A stretch of DNA of 64,000 nt from Pararhodospirillum photometricum DSM 122 (GCF_000284415.1 NC_017059.1:666772-730771); one strand, 5' to 3'. Positions 37,346-46,798 are shown, numbered from the stretch's first letter. A program made the numbers and translations. The notes: a model not told the origin generated them from the sequence alone.

Positions 37346-38906
37346 ATGTTGCTTCCCGGAGACAACGGTCATCAGGGACCGCTGGACCGCTTTGCCCTTT
37401 TCGTTGCGGGCCTGTCCCCCGTTACCTTGACCCTTACGGCCCTGGGGACCCTGGGGGTGGGCATTGGGGCCGGGCTTGCGCTTGGCGTGTTTTGGGCCCG
37501 CCCGGCCGATCCTCCCCCTGCGGCCCAGCGGCCCCAGGCGCCCGCTGTCGTTGCCCAGGCTCCCGCCCCGGTAGCCGTCCCCTCCGAACGGACGGTGGCC
37601 CAGTACACGCCGCCGCCACTGCCCGGCCCGGCGCCCTCGTCTGCCGGGCTCGCCCCTGTTGTGGCCGTTGCCCCGCCCGCGCCGGGCTCCAGTGGGCCCG
37701 GGATCAACGATTCGGGGGCACCCGTGGCCCTGGATCCCTCTGCGCCCGCCCTGATGCCCAGCGTCCTCACCGCCTTGCCGCCTTTACCTCTCGAAGACAA
37801 GCAGGCGGCAGCACCCGACCTTCCATCCCCCGAGCTTTCCCCCGCCCCCGGGGCCGCGGTGGAGATCAGCCGGCCGGTGCCGCCGCCACCGCCGCCGCCG
37901 CCCGCGCGCTGGGCCACCCGAGGCGTCTCCCCGCCGATTTCCGGCGCTTCAGCGCTGGCGGCCCCCTCTGCGGAGGCGGCGCCCGCAGCGTCCGTCGAGG
38001 GTCTTGCCATGGCGGCGCCTGCGGGTGCTTTTCTTGCGGAAGACGGCGAGGGCGGACACGTTCTTGAAGAAAGGCTGGAAGGCGAGGTGCGCGACTCCCT
38101 GCCCGGTGTCGCGGTGCCGTTGACCTCAACACTGGCCGCCTTTCCGCCGGTGGTGGCCCCTGGGCCTGAAGGCACGCCATGGCGGCGTAACGCCGTGCCG
38201 GTGGCGGCGTGGCATCCGCCGGCCATCGCCGTGGTCATTGATGACCTCGGCGTGGATCGCACCCGCACGCGTGCTGTGGCCGCCCTGCCAGGGCCGATCA
38301 CCATGGCCTTTCTGCCCTACGCCGAGATCTTGCCCGATCAAATGCGCGATGGGCGCAAGCAAGGCCACGAGCTTCTGATCCACATGCCCATGGAGCCACA
38401 AAACAGCAGCATCAATCCAGGCCCGGATGCCCTCAAGGTCGGTCTGTCGGACGACGAAATTTTGGCCAGGGTCCGGCGCAATCTTGACCGTGGTGCGGGC
38501 TATGTTGGCATTAACAACCATATGGGCAGCCGTTTTTACCACCGATGCCCGGGGGATGTCCGTGGTGATGGCCGAACTCAAGCGCCGGGGGCTGGTGTGG
38601 CTGGACTCGGTTACCTCGCCCCAGACCGTGGGCCTCTCCCTGGCCCGGGCCGCCGGGGTCCCCCATGCGGGACGGGCGGTTTTTCTCGATAATGTGCCCG
38701 AGCGCGCTGCGGTGGATCGGCAATTGGCCAACCTCGAAGCCGCCGCCCGCCGCAATGGGGTCGCCATTGGCATTGGTCACCCCAAGGATGCCACCATCCA
38801 GGGGTTGCGCGCTTGGCTGCCTAGCCTTGCCCGTAAGGGGATTACCCTGGTACCCGTGAGCGCCTTGATGCGTGTCGAGACCACGACGGTGGCGCGACGG
38901 CCCTAA
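37346..38906 (+). CDS. divergent polysaccharide deacetylase (YibQ/DUF610 family), frameshifted
   Basis: Exported or membrane-anchored protein: one hydrophobic segment (~25-48), then ~250 residues rich in Pro and Ala, then a divergent polysaccharide deacetylase fold (IAVVIDDLGVDRTRTRAVAALPGPITMAFLP is the first half, around residue 295; LLIHMPMEPQ; GINNHMGS). The frame breaks at the T5 run 38533-38537; with four T it continues FTTDARGMSVVMAELKRRG to LVPVSALMRV and ends at 38906, about 519 residues. Starts 8 bases after copA with its own RBS. The family's role in cell-envelope glycans is poorly defined. Confidence 0.83.
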
Positions 38907-38925
38907 AGGCTGCCCTTCTCTTTTC

Positions 38926-38960
38926 GAGGGGTTTGGGGAGGCCGCGCCTCCCCAGCCTTA
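38926..38960. repeat. GGGGAGGC palindromic repeat at the end of the che/stressosome operon
   Basis: GAGGGGTTTGGGGAGGC, CGC, GCCTCCCCAGCC and TTA, overlapping the stop codon of the last operon gene and following the convergent deacetylase. Terminator-like position for both. Confidence 0.8.
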
Positions 38961-40238
38961 AAACAGCTCAATCGCGGCCCCCTGTCCCGTGGCATTCGCA
39001 TCGGTATTACGATGACTGTTGCGCAGTTCATCCACCACAAACTGAAGCGTTTCGGTCATACTGCGCTGGTAGGCGTTGCGCAGATCCGCCGCCGTGACGG
39101 CATCCATGGCCGGGAGGTGCCGGGCCAACTCCTCAATATCGGTCGCGGTCCGCTCAAAACAGGTCACCAGGGCCAGTAACCGACGCTTGACCACATCTTG
39201 AAACTGGATGGAGCCGATCATTTCCAGGATCGGGGTGGCCAGCCGTCGGTTTTCGTATTGCACTTTGGTCAGGGTGTCGCGCTGGTGGGTGATGAGCTTT
39301 TCCAGGTTGTCGGTCAGTTCCTTGACCGCTTCCGAGATAACCGCGAACCCGTTTTCCTCCTTGCTGATCCGCTCGCCGACCAGGGAGATCAGGCTGGTTT
39401 GTACAGCGTGTTGCAGGCGTGAGATGCCATCGGCGATGGCAATGGCCGCCCGGTCCGATTCCTGAGAGAGGGTTTTGACCTCGGCCGCCACAATGGCGAA
39501 CCCGCGTCCCGCATCGCCGGCCCGCACCGCCTCAATGGTGGCATTCAAGGCCAGCATGCGGGTTTGGTGGGCAATGCCGCGCACGGCCTGGATGGCGCTG
39601 CCCAGAGCCTCGACCTCCTGGGAGATCTGATCCATCGCCATACCAACCCGATCCGCTTGGTGGCTGCGCTCGCCGGCGAATTCGTCAATCAAGGCTTGGC
39701 TGCGCGCCAACTGAGCTTCAGCGCTTTCGATGATTTGGACCACGCGCTCGTTGGTGTTGGTCGAGGCAATAAAACTCAGCAACCCCTCAATACTGGTCTC
39801 CACGTTGTGAAGCTCGTTCATGAGCTGTTCGGCGTTCTTGTCGGAGTCGCTGACCACCGACAGGGTTTCCTCGCGCATGGACTGGGAAAACCGGGCAAAA
39901 GAGTCGGAATATTCGGTCAGACAGCTACCGCACAGGTCGCGGGATGGGTCGCTGGACGGGAGGGGCGGTGGCATGGGGGAGGCGACCGGTGCGGCGCGGC
40001 GCGCCAGATCGCCAGGGGTCGATACCGGCATCAAGCGGCCCTGGCCCCAAAATACCCCGAGCGCCAGCACCACGCCAACTCCGCCTCGTAAGGCCAGACT
40101 CTCCAGGGCCGGCGGTTCTGCGATCACGCCGGCTGCGATCTCGCCAAAGACAATCGCCCCTAAGATCCCCAGGGGAGCCAGCAAACGATAAACAACAAAG
40201 TGTCCAGGCGCGTGTCCTGGCAAAGCAGGGGCGCTCAT
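38958..40238 (-). CDS. membrane protein with chemoreceptor-type signalling domain and FQD motif
   Basis: 426 residues. Two closely spaced N-terminal membrane helices (~15-58) leave almost no periplasmic part. A cytoplasmic coiled coil follows, with CGSC near 100, a receptor-tip-like sequence ([26 protein letters not shown]) and a C-terminal [14 protein letters not shown] near 365. FQD resembles the CheZ active-site motif, but the glutamine four residues after the Asp is Arg here. It may cap the operon as an array component or signal sink. Starts 4 bases after the histidine kinase. Confidence 0.8.
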   Translation of the reverse strand: MSAPALPGHAPGHFVVYRLLAPLGILGAIVFGEIAAGVIAEPPALESLALRGGVGVVLALGVFWGQGRLMPVSTPGDLARRAAPVASPMPPPLPSSDPSRDLCGSCLTEYSDSFARFSQSMREETLSVVSDSDKNAEQLMNELHNVETSIEGLLSFIASTNTNERVVQIIESAEAQLARSQALIDEFAGERSHQADRVGMAMDQISQEVEALGSAIQAVRGIAHQTRMLALNATIEAVRAGDAGRGFAIVAAEVKTLSQESDRAAIAIADGISRLQHAVQTSLISLVGERISKEENGFAVISEAVKELTDNLEKLITHQRDTLTKVQYENRRLATPILEMIGSIQFQDVVKRRLLALVTCFERTATDIEELARHLPAMDAVTAADLRNAYQRSMTETLQFVVDELRNSHRNTDANATGQGAAIELF

Positions 40239-40242
40239 GATG

Positions 40243-41664
40243 TCACTCCTCCTGGGGGGACTGCCACAGTCCATCCCAGCACGGGGGATCGGAAAACTCC
40301 CCTTGTTCGACGGAAGGAAGGGGGGCGAGGCGCAAGAACAGGTCAAAGACCGCTCCTGTTTCCCCATTCCGGGCCACAATCCCGCCTCCCCAGGATTGAA
40401 TGATGCTCCTCACGATGGCAAGGCCCAGACCCGTCCCCTTGCCAATGTCCTTGGTCGTGAAAAACGGATCGAAAATGCGATGCAACAGAGGCGGGTCGAT
40501 CCCAGGACCGTCATCCGCAATGCTCACCCGGGCATAGCGTCCCGCCGGAAGCGCCACGAGAAAGGCCTCGGCCTCGGCGAGGTCAAACAGATCCGCCGAA
40601 ATGGTAATGGTCCCCTGCCCATCAATCGCATCCACGGCGTTCTTGATCAGGTTGCGCAAGATCTGCCCCAACTCGGGCCGATTCCCATGGATCGCCAGCG
40701 GTCCTGCCGTGTCGTGGGTCTCCACCACCCGCACCGACGCCGGCAGTGTTTCCATGAGATCCACCAACTCGTGGCGCAAGGTATCGACCAGGGGCAGGGG
40801 CGTCAGGGCCGGTGCGCTGCGTCGGGCAAAGGCCAGGATATCGCGCACCACGTCTGCGGCCCGGCGCGCGCAGTCAAGAACCACTCCCAAGTCTCCGCTC
40901 ATTTCCTTATCGTCGGCATGATCATCCAACGTCATTTGGGTAAGAGTGACAATGGGTTGGAGTAGGTTGTTGATCTCGTGCGCGATGCCCCCCGCCAACT
41001 GCCCCAGGCTTTCGAGCTTGCGGCGCTGGAAATCGGCGTTGCGCGCTAAATGTTGGGCTGTCACATCCTGGAGGCCAAGAATGCCGCTGCCGTCATGGAA
41101 GGGACACAGCAAAGCCCGGTATTGGCGTTGACCCAGCGCCCCCGCTGTGAGGTCAAACGCCATCATGCGCCGTTGGGCCACGGCCTGGAGGACGTCGTCC
41201 AACCGGTGGGGACCGCATAGATCCACGACAAAACTCTGCAAATCACGTGCTTGCATCCAAGGCGGCACGCGCAGAGTTTCGTTGCCCTTGGTCTGTTGAA
41301 TCGGGGTCAGCCGACCGCCGTGCTCAAAATGCAAGAAAACGATCAACGAGGCCTCGGGCACAACGTCCGCACTGGCACTGGGCACGCCGTCGTAGGCTAG
41401 CCGCCAGCCCACAATGGCGTGGGCCAAGCAGACATCGGCCGCCGCGACCAAAGCCCCGGCCTCTTCAGGGCAATGGGCGATCCCCTCGGCCAGAACAACG
41501 CTATGGAGATCGAGAAGGCTCTCCAGGGGTTGCCGGGCAATCGCCATCAACCGACCGATGTCACTGGCTTCGTCAAGGACGGCCTCGTTCCGGCCCGCCA
41601 TATAGGCCCGTTGCAGCGAGCCGTACCAGTCGAGCGGGTTTGAGATGGCGTGCACCGAGTTCAT
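40243..41664 (-). CDS. histidine kinase with RsbU-like N-terminal (RsbT-binding) domain
   Basis: 473-residue soluble kinase. Residues ~12-95 resemble the N-terminal RsbT-binding domain of RsbU (Y-x3-L-x2-Y-x-AG-x2-E pattern, [21 protein letters not shown]). A PAS-like middle (~120-200) precedes the dimerisation box [16 protein letters not shown] with phospho-acceptor His near 229, the N box [10 protein letters not shown] and G boxes ADDGPGIDP and GTGLGLAIV. No membrane segment. Encoded right after the RsbT and phosphatase genes, it is the likely target of released RsbT, converting the stress signal to phosphorelay; this is inference from domain and context. Confidence 0.87.
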   Translation of the reverse strand: MNSVHAISNPLDWYGSLQRAYMAGRNEAVLDEASDIGRLMAIARQPLESLLDLHSVVLAEGIAHCPEEAGALVAAADVCLAHAIVGWRLAYDGVPSASADVVPEASLIVFLHFEHGGRLTPIQQTKGNETLRVPPWMQARDLQSFVVDLCGPHRLDDVLQAVAQRRMMAFDLTAGALGQRQYRALLCPFHDGSGILGLQDVTAQHLARNADFQRRKLESLGQLAGGIAHEINNLLQPIVTLTQMTLDDHADDKEMSGDLGVVLDCARRAADVVRDILAFARRSAPALTPLPLVDTLRHELVDLMETLPASVRVVETHDTAGPLAIHGNRPELGQILRNLIKNAVDAIDGQGTITISADLFDLAEAEAFLVALPAGRYARVSIADDGPGIDPPLLHRIFDPFFTTKDIGKGTGLGLAIVRSIIQSWGGGIVARNGETGAVFDLFLRLAPLPSVEQGEFSDPPCWDGLWQSPQEE

Positions 41665-41668
41665 GAGC

Positions 41669-42259
41669 TCACCCTCTGGTCAGAGAAAAGCGCGCGACAA
41701 GGACACAGCCGTCATCTTTTCCCTGATAATGACGGTGCAACAAGGTTTCAGCCATCCGGGGGGGGGGCTCGGACGCCAGGAGGTCGGATGGCAGCCCTAA
41801 CCGTTCTTCCAGGCCATCGGTCCACATCACCAGATGGTCCCCGGGGTGCAACTGAAATGAGAGCGGTTGAAGGTTTCCTCTCATGCCGGCTCCCACAATG
41901 CCGGGCTTGGCATCCAGGCGCATCACCCGCCACCCGAACACCCCAGCCCGGGTGTTGCCAAGCGCGCCGTAGCAACAGGCCCCCGTTCGGGGCTCAATCC
42001 GGGCCACGCCGACCGCCGCGCCGCGTGTTGACGCGAGGGCCTGTCCCAACCCCAAGAACAGGGCTTCCATCTCCACGTCCAGATGGTGCCCAATATGCTC
42101 CATGGCCACACCGGCCGCTTGGGCCGCGTCGGGCCCGTGGCCCAAGCCATCGGCAATCGCCACCACCTCATGGTCTGGCGTGCACCAAGCGTGGGCGATA
42201 TCGCCGCAGATTTCCGTGGCGTTCATGGCCGCTCGGGCGATCCCAACTTCTAACGCCAT
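41669..42259 (-). CDS. rsbX: RsbX-like PP2C/SpoIIE-type serine phosphatase
   Basis: 196-residue short PP2C-family phosphatase from ATG 42259. Metal-site signatures are CGDIAHAW, AIADGLGHGPDAAQAA, CYGALGNTRAGVF and MWTDGLEERLG. RsbX-type enzymes dephosphorylate RsbS and RsbR to reset the stressosome. The start overlaps the upstream RsbT-like gene by 10 bases. Related proteins in other proteobacteria often have the ATPase and phosphatase in one chain; here they are separate. Confidence 0.87.
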   Translation of the reverse strand: MALEVGIARAAMNATEICGDIAHAWCTPDHEVVAIADGLGHGPDAAQAAGVAMEHIGHHLDVEMEALFLGLGQALASTRGAAVGVARIEPRTGACCYGALGNTRAGVFGWRVMRLDAKPGIVGAGMRGNLQPLSFQLHPGDHLVMWTDGLEERLGLPSDLLASEPPPRMAETLLHRHYQGKDDGCVLVARFSLTRG

Positions 42260-42678
42260 AGCCGGGCCACCACGCAGGTGCCTTCTCCCACCTGGGAGCG
42301 GATGCAAAATTCGTCCATCAAACGCCGGCTTCCCGGAAGACCGCCTCCCAGGCCGTGGTTGGTGGAGTAGCCATCCAGCAAGGCCAGATCGAGATCGGCA
42401 ATCCCGGGGCCCTGGTCTTCTGCCACCACTTCGATCCCCGCTTGCCCGCTGGTCCGGCTGAGCACGCTGAGTGTAACCGTTCCTCCTGGCCGAGCATGCA
42501 AAAAAAGGTTGTATCCCAGTTCGCTGACCGTTGTCATCAAGCGGTAGGCCTGGGAGCGCGACAAGCCCACATGGGTGGCGAGCCGCTGGGCCGCTTGACG
42601 CGCCTGGGCAATGTCCAGTTCCTGGCGGATGCACACCGAAATGTCCGACCCGCTGTGATGAAAACTCGTCCCATTCAT
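42250..42678 (-). CDS. second RsbT/RsbW-like GHKL serine kinase
   Basis: 142-residue GHKL ATPase of the anti-sigma/switch-kinase type: QARQAAQRLATHVGLSRSQ, N box SELGYNLFLHARPGG, EDQGPGIADLDLAL and GLGGGLPGSRRLMDEF. It resembles the N-terminal half of two-domain RsbT-SpoIIE phosphatases. It starts 4 bases inside the first rsbT gene. It could act as a second switch kinase or regulate the adjacent phosphatase. Confidence 0.83.
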   Translation of the reverse strand: MNGTSFHHSGSDISVCIRQELDIAQARQAAQRLATHVGLSRSQAYRLMTTVSELGYNLFLHARPGGTVTLSVLSRTSGQAGIEVVAEDQGPGIADLDLALLDGYSTNHGLGGGLPGSRRLMDEFCIRSQVGEGTCVVARLWR

Positions 42679-43094
42679 ACCCGACCTCCCCGCCGCATGA
42701 CGAGGTCGATCCGGGTCAGGCCCGGCCCGGTTTCGACGGTCATCAGGTCCACCAGTTTGCGGGCCCCCGGCAGGCCCATGCCCAGGCTATGACCCGTGCT
42801 GAATCCGGGTTGCATGGCTTGTTCCAAGTTGGGAATGCCAGGACCGTGATCAACGATCGATACCCGAATTTCCCGGCTTGTCCCTTCCATCGTTCCAGCA
42901 ATCTCGCAACTGCCTCCCCCGCCATAGTGCAAGGCGTTACGCGCGATTTCAGAGATGGCGGTCGCAAGCCGGGTTTGGTCCGCCATGCCAAAGCCCAGCC
43001 GGGAGGCAACGTCACGGCCCGCCTGACGGGCCCGCACGATGTCCTCGGGCCGTAGCAAGGCCATCCGAACCGTTTCAGGACCCGTCATGATCAC
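42675..43094 (-). CDS. rsbT: RsbT switch serine/threonine kinase
   Basis: 139-residue GHKL kinase. Conserved RsbT features: RARQAGRDVASRLGFGMADQTRLATAISEIARN around residues 21-53, the glycine-rich strand YGGGG, IVDHGPGIPNLEQAM and SLGMGLPGARKLVD. RsbT is held by RsbR/RsbS, phosphorylates them under stress and is then released to activate its partner. Overlaps rsbS by 20 bases. Confidence 0.92.
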   Translation of the reverse strand: MIMTGPETVRMALLRPEDIVRARQAGRDVASRLGFGMADQTRLATAISEIARNALHYGGGGSCEIAGTMEGTSREIRVSIVDHGPGIPNLEQAMQPGFSTGHSLGMGLPGARKLVDLMTVETGPGLTRIDLVMRRGGRV

Positions 43095-43467
43095 TGTCCC
43101 ACCCCAGGGGTCGGGCGGCTTGCCGCGCCCGCAGCTTTTCCACGCCTTGTTCCAGGGTGAGGGTGGTTTCCACCTGAACCAACTCGCGGCCCATCTCCAC
43201 CAAGGTCAGGGCAACCATCGGGTTCATGCCCGAGATCACCACGTCGCCACCCATGAGACGCGCCATGGCCGCGATCTCGGAAAGGACCCGCGCCATATAG
43301 GAATCAATGATGTCGAGCGCGCTGATATCCAGCACCACCCCGGTTGCGCGGCTTTGTTCCAGATGCGTCAGCAGATCGGTTTGCAGCGTGCGAGCCTGTT
43401 CATCCGTGATGTCCGACTGAATCGAGGTCAGAAGGATCTGCCCCAACTTGAGAACCGGGAGGCGCAT
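43075..43467 (-). CDS. rsbS: RsbS stressosome STAS protein
   Basis: 130-residue single-STAS scaffold protein. The regulatory phosphorylation site is present as S56 in ALDIIDSYMARVL, matching S59 of B. subtilis RsbS, and VVISGMNPMVALTLVEMG is typical of the family. It forms the stressosome core with RsbR. It lies 12 bases after rsbR. Confidence 0.94.
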   Translation of the reverse strand: MRLPVLKLGQILLTSIQSDITDEQARTLQTDLLTHLEQSRATGVVLDISALDIIDSYMARVLSEIAAMARLMGGDVVISGMNPMVALTLVEMGRELVQVETTLTLEQGVEKLRARQAARPLGWDSDHDGS

Positions 43468-43479
43468 GGCCTTCTCCTT

Positions 43480-44280
43480 TTAGGTGAGGGGCGCGACACG
43501 GCGATTGACCAGGCGCAAAGCCTCGGCCACCCCGGCGCGCAGCGTTCCCCGCGTCCGAATACAGCTAAGGTCTACATCCAGTTTCACCAGGGTCTGGGCC
43601 GCTTCGGGGCTGAAGCCGGTGATAATCACCTCGGCCCCCAGCATGCGCGCCGCGCTCACTACCTTGGTCAGATGCAGGGCCACCCGGGTGTCGATCACCG
43701 GAACACCCGTCACGTCCAAAATCGCCACGCGCGCTTCATCACGGGCAACCGCACCTAAGAGGTGCTCCATGATGTGTTGTGCCCGGTTGGTGTCGATCAC
43801 CCCAATCAAGGGCATCAAGACGATGCTATCCCACACCCGCAGCGCCGGCGTGGAAATTTCCAAGATCGCATCGCTTTGTCGGACGATGAAGTCCTCGCGG
43901 GCTCGCATGTGGGCCTCAAAGACGCAAAAGCAGAGCTGATCCATGAGGTCGAACAGGCCAACCGTTTCCGGTGTCTCGCCCACGACAAGACGGACCGCGC
44001 TCTTGAAGGCCATCACCAAGCGTCCGGTCGAAGAGGGGGAGTATCCGTCCCGGGCTCGTTCGGAACTCATGGCCTCCACGCAGGTGCGCAAGGGAACGAA
44101 GGCCACGTCGTCCAGGCGCAGCGACCCCGCCCGATCCAGCGCCGGGATCAAGCTGTCAAAAATCCGCTCCACGATGGGGGAGGCACCGATCCCCCCGTCT
44201 TCGCTGTCGCGCAGACGCTCTGTCCAGGCTTGGAGCAAGTCAACACGGTGCGCTGCCAAGCGGTTGGAGAGTTCTTTCAT
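43480..44280 (-). CDS. rsbR: RsbR stressosome sensor/scaffold protein
   Basis: 266 residues: N-terminal all-helical sensor domain of the RsbRD_N type (~5-130; [24 protein letters not shown]) joined to a STAS domain (~145-260). Both regulatory threonines of B. subtilis RsbR have counterparts: T164 ([11 protein letters not shown]) and T198 ([12 protein letters not shown]). The N-terminal domain is neither a globin nor a PAS domain, so the sensed signal is unknown. Start overlaps the preceding cheY stop by 4 bases, which ties the stressosome to the chemosensory genes. Confidence 0.93.
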   Translation of the reverse strand: MKELSNRLAAHRVDLLQAWTERLRDSEDGGIGASPIVERIFDSLIPALDRAGSLRLDDVAFVPLRTCVEAMSSERARDGYSPSSTGRLVMAFKSAVRLVVGETPETVGLFDLMDQLCFCVFEAHMRAREDFIVRQSDAILEISTPALRVWDSIVLMPLIGVIDTNRAQHIMEHLLGAVARDEARVAILDVTGVPVIDTRVALHLTKVVSAARMLGAEVIITGFSPEAAQTLVKLDVDLSCIRTRGTLRAGVAEALRLVNRRVAPLT

Positions 44281-44678
44281 GGCTGCCCCCTTTCCGGGTT
44301 GGCGCCTACGGCGGCCAGGGCGTTGTCGATGGCCAGGAGGAGTTCATTTTTATCGACAGGCTTCATGATAACCACCGACGCCCCAGCCGACACGGCCGTG
44401 GAGAGGGAGTCATCCAGCGCGTTGATCGGCGAACCGCCGCTCATGGCCACACGTCCTACCCGGGGAAAGCGCGTTTTGAACTGCTTTAAAAGCTCGATAC
44501 CGTCCATGTCCGGCATCCAGATGTCGGTGATCAGCACATCAACCGCGTGGCTCTGAGCCAGCGTCAGGGCCTCGGCCCCGGTTTCCGCCGTAAGTGCTTG
44601 ATGTCCCGCCCGTTTGAGAATTTTTGTGATGACCATGCGGACAACCGCAACGTCATCGACAACCAGGGCCGTGATCAT
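44277..44678 (-). CDS. CheY-like single-domain response regulator
   Basis: 133 residues: acidic pair D8/D9, phospho-acceptor D52 ([12 protein letters not shown]), the Ser switch in VAMSGGSP and Lys in IMKPVDK. No output domain. Overlaps its neighbours by 4 bases on each side. It sits between the CheZ-like membrane protein and rsbR, so it could accept phosphate from CheA or from the stressosome-linked kinase. Confidence 0.93.
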   Translation of the reverse strand: MITALVVDDVAVVRMVITKILKRAGHQALTAETGAEALTLAQSHAVDVLITDIWMPDMDGIELLKQFKTRFPRVGRVAMSGGSPINALDDSLSTAVSAGASVVIMKPVDKNELLLAIDNALAAVGANPERGQP

Positions 44679-45391
44679 GCGCGTTCCTCCGCCTCGAAGA
44701 GTTCAACCACCTGTCCCAGGGGGGCATCCAACGGCGACAGTCCCACCGCCACCGAATGATCGTGGCGTTGTGAAGCCATCACCGTATGTTCAAAGGCCTT
44801 GTCGAACAATTCCTTGAACCGCGTCGTGCGTTCCAGCGACCGGCGATCGCCCAGGGCATGGAGAAGTTCGGCAATGTGGTCGTCGAGCAGCACGGAAAGA
44901 CGGGAAAGGAACATGAGTTGCTGCTGGGTGATATCCTGAAACTGCAACCGTCCCAGAAGATCGCTCAACGGCTCGTTCAAGGCCTCGAGTTCGGCCAGCA
45001 TGGCGGCCGGATCGGCACCGCTGCGGGCATGGTGTGACAGGGTCTCCAACTGGTCGCTCATCTGGCGTAGTCCAAGAGCCAACGTCAGAGCCGCCTCCTC
45101 GCTGGTGGCGCAGACCCGGGTATTCTGGTCGCGCAGAAGGCGTGTGAATACCCGATATTGAACCAATTCATCGGCAATGCGGTAATGAAGGCGCCGGGAC
45201 GCCGTCCCCTGTGCTTGCGCGTGCCAGCGTCCCAGCCAAAACGCGGTTCCCGCCAGGGCGCCGGCAAACACCGGGGCCACGCTCTCCAGGACCAGGGTTC
45301 CCCATAGTCCAAGCGCCACCAGCCCCAGTGTCGTTCCCAGCGTCCAGACGCCCTCGGTTTGCCCCGACCTCATGGTCGTGCCCTTTCTCAT
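44675..45391 (-). CDS. membrane protein with CheZ-like FQDITQQQ motif
   Basis: About 238 residues (ATG 45391, alternative 45373). Two adjacent membrane helices (~14-60) and a long cytoplasmic helical part. The sequence LQFQDITQQQLMFL carries the CheZ signature FQD-x3-Q, in which Asp and Gln dephosphorylate CheY-P. This suggests a membrane-bound CheY-P phosphatase placed between two cheY genes; the activity is inferred. No family name is certain. Confidence 0.7.
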   Translation of the reverse strand: MRKGTTMRSGQTEGVWTLGTTLGLVALGLWGTLVLESVAPVFAGALAGTAFWLGRWHAQAQGTASRRLHYRIADELVQYRVFTRLLRDQNTRVCATSEEAALTLALGLRQMSDQLETLSHHARSGADPAAMLAELEALNEPLSDLLGRLQFQDITQQQLMFLSRLSVLLDDHIAELLHALGDRRSLERTTRFKELFDKAFEHTVMASQRHDHSVAVGLSPLDAPLGQVVELFEAEERA

Positions 45392-45765
45392 CAGCCATTG
45401 GGCAGGATCTGGCGAACAACCTTGAGAAGATCGTCCGGTTGTACCGGCTTGACCAACCACCCCGTGGCTTTGGCCGCCCGGGCTTCTTCGCGTTTGACCT
45501 GCTGGGACTCCGTGGTCACCACCAAGATGGGGACAAACTGGTAGCCGGGCAGGGCGCGGACCTTGCGGATCACATCAATGCCGTTCATTCCGGGCATGTG
45601 CACATCGGTGATCACTAGACCCGGCTTGAGGCCTTTTTGCAGTTGGGCCAAGGCATCCTCACCCGACGATGCCTTGGCGATGACGAAGCCGGCCCGGTGC
45701 AAGATAGTTTCCATGCTCATGAGCACGGTGGCCGAGTCGTCAATCAGAAGAATGGTGCTCGTCAT
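45391..45765 (-). CDS. cheY: CheY-like single-domain response regulator
   Basis: 124 residues from ATG 45765: acidic pair D9/D10, phospho-acceptor D54 (LVITDVHMPGMNG), the Thr in VVTTESQ and Lys in LVKPVQP. No output domain. The start overlaps the parA stop by 4 bases. One of three CheY proteins in the operon. Confidence 0.94.
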   Translation of the reverse strand: MTSTILLIDDSATVLMSMETILHRAGFVIAKASSGEDALAQLQKGLKPGLVITDVHMPGMNGIDVIRKVRALPGYQFVPILVVTTESQQVKREEARAAKATGWLVKPVQPDDLLKVVRQILPNG

Positions 45766-46562
45766 GCAAGAAGTTCCCGTTGTGAAAGAGCCGACGCCGG
45801 CGGCCAAAGCGTCCCCAACTCGTCGGCAAGAAGGTGATAATCCAAAACGCCACGCGACCGGGGCGCGTAGGCCCGGGCCGGCTGTCCCGAGGCAAACGAT
45901 TCGGCGAGCGCCACGTCCTTACGGATTCCCCGCAAAATCCGCTGCCCGCCATACTGCCGCCGTAGCTCGTCAAGGACCGTGCGATGATGTGTCACGCGGG
46001 GATCCATGGTGATCGGCAAAACGCCAATCAGGCGCAACCCAGGGTTTTCGTTGGTGGCAATGCGAAAAAACAGCCGCGACAATTGCCGCACCCCCTCCGC
46101 CGACAAAGCGTGCGGTAACACCGGAACCAAAACCCCATCTGCCGCTGCCAGGGCATTCAGCAGCAGAAAATCCAGGGAGGGCGGCGTATCAATCAGAACA
46201 ACGTCAAAGCGTTCTGCAATCTCGGGGCGGCGCAGCGCGCGCGACAGCACGGTCAACTCGCGTGGCCCCTCCGCTTCAAACAACGGATCCGCTCCGGCAC
46301 AAAACAGCCCAGGCCACGCCGTCGGGCGGATGGCCCGCGCCAGCTCGAACCCCGGTGCCCGAAACACATCATGGGCGCTTGGGTGCGCCGCCGCCAAGCG
46401 CAGGCCCAAGCCCAGCCCCGCATGGCCCTGCGTATCCAGATCCACCACCAGAACCTGGGCCCCACGCGCCGCCCATTCGGCGCCCAGGTTGACGACGGTG
46501 GTGCTCTTGCCGCTGCCCCCTTTCCGGTTGGAGACCGACACAATGGGGCAAGGCCCGGTCAT
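45762..46562 (-). CDS. ParA-family ATPase for chemosensory array positioning
   Basis: 266-residue Walker-type ATPase. Deviant Walker A RKGGSGKSTT (signature K14, K19), VVDLDTQGHAGLGLGL, and the Walker B-like VVLIDTPPSLDFLLLNAL. No parB or parS is near, and the gene is embedded in a che operon, as with PpfA of Rhodobacter and ParC of Vibrio, which place and segregate chemoreceptor arrays. That role is inferred. Overlaps its neighbours by 4 bases on both sides. Confidence 0.87.
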   Translation of the reverse strand: MTGPCPIVSVSNRKGGSGKSTTVVNLGAEWAARGAQVLVVDLDTQGHAGLGLGLRLAAAHPSAHDVFRAPGFELARAIRPTAWPGLFCAGADPLFEAEGPRELTVLSRALRRPEIAERFDVVLIDTPPSLDFLLLNALAAADGVLVPVLPHALSAEGVRQLSRLFFRIATNENPGLRLIGVLPITMDPRVTHHRTVLDELRRQYGGQRILRGIRKDVALAESFASGQPARAYAPRSRGVLDYHLLADELGTLWPPASALSQRELLA

Positions 46563-46798
46563 CTCGGATCGCTCAATAAAGGCGCAATCCAGCGCGTGAG
46601 GAAAGGCTCGGTGGGCAAGGAGACGAGGGGAGGTCGCAGGGCCAGCAAGACCTGAAGGGCCGCCGTGTGCAAGCCCGTGCAGTCAGCCAAGGCCACCGCC
46701 TGAGCCCCTTGCAGGGCTTCTAGCAACGGCAGGGCTTCCTCGACCGTGCACACCCCTTCCAAGCGAACAATCGTGTCTTCAAGGCGGAGCGTCATCAC
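46559..46798 (-). CDS. small STAS-domain protein in che operon
   Basis: 79 residues that read as a minimal STAS fold: RLEDTIVRLEGVCTVEEA, then VALADCTGLHTAALQVLLAL at the helix start where STAS proteins carry the phosphorylatable residue. The usual D-x-S motif is replaced by DCTGLHTA, so Thr might serve. It lies between cheA and parA with 4-base overlaps. It could link the array to the stressosome kinase. No clear orthologue is named. Confidence 0.7.
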   Translation of the reverse strand: MMTLRLEDTIVRLEGVCTVEEALPLLEALQGAQAVALADCTGLHTAALQVLLALRPPLVSLPTEPFLTRWIAPLLSDPR

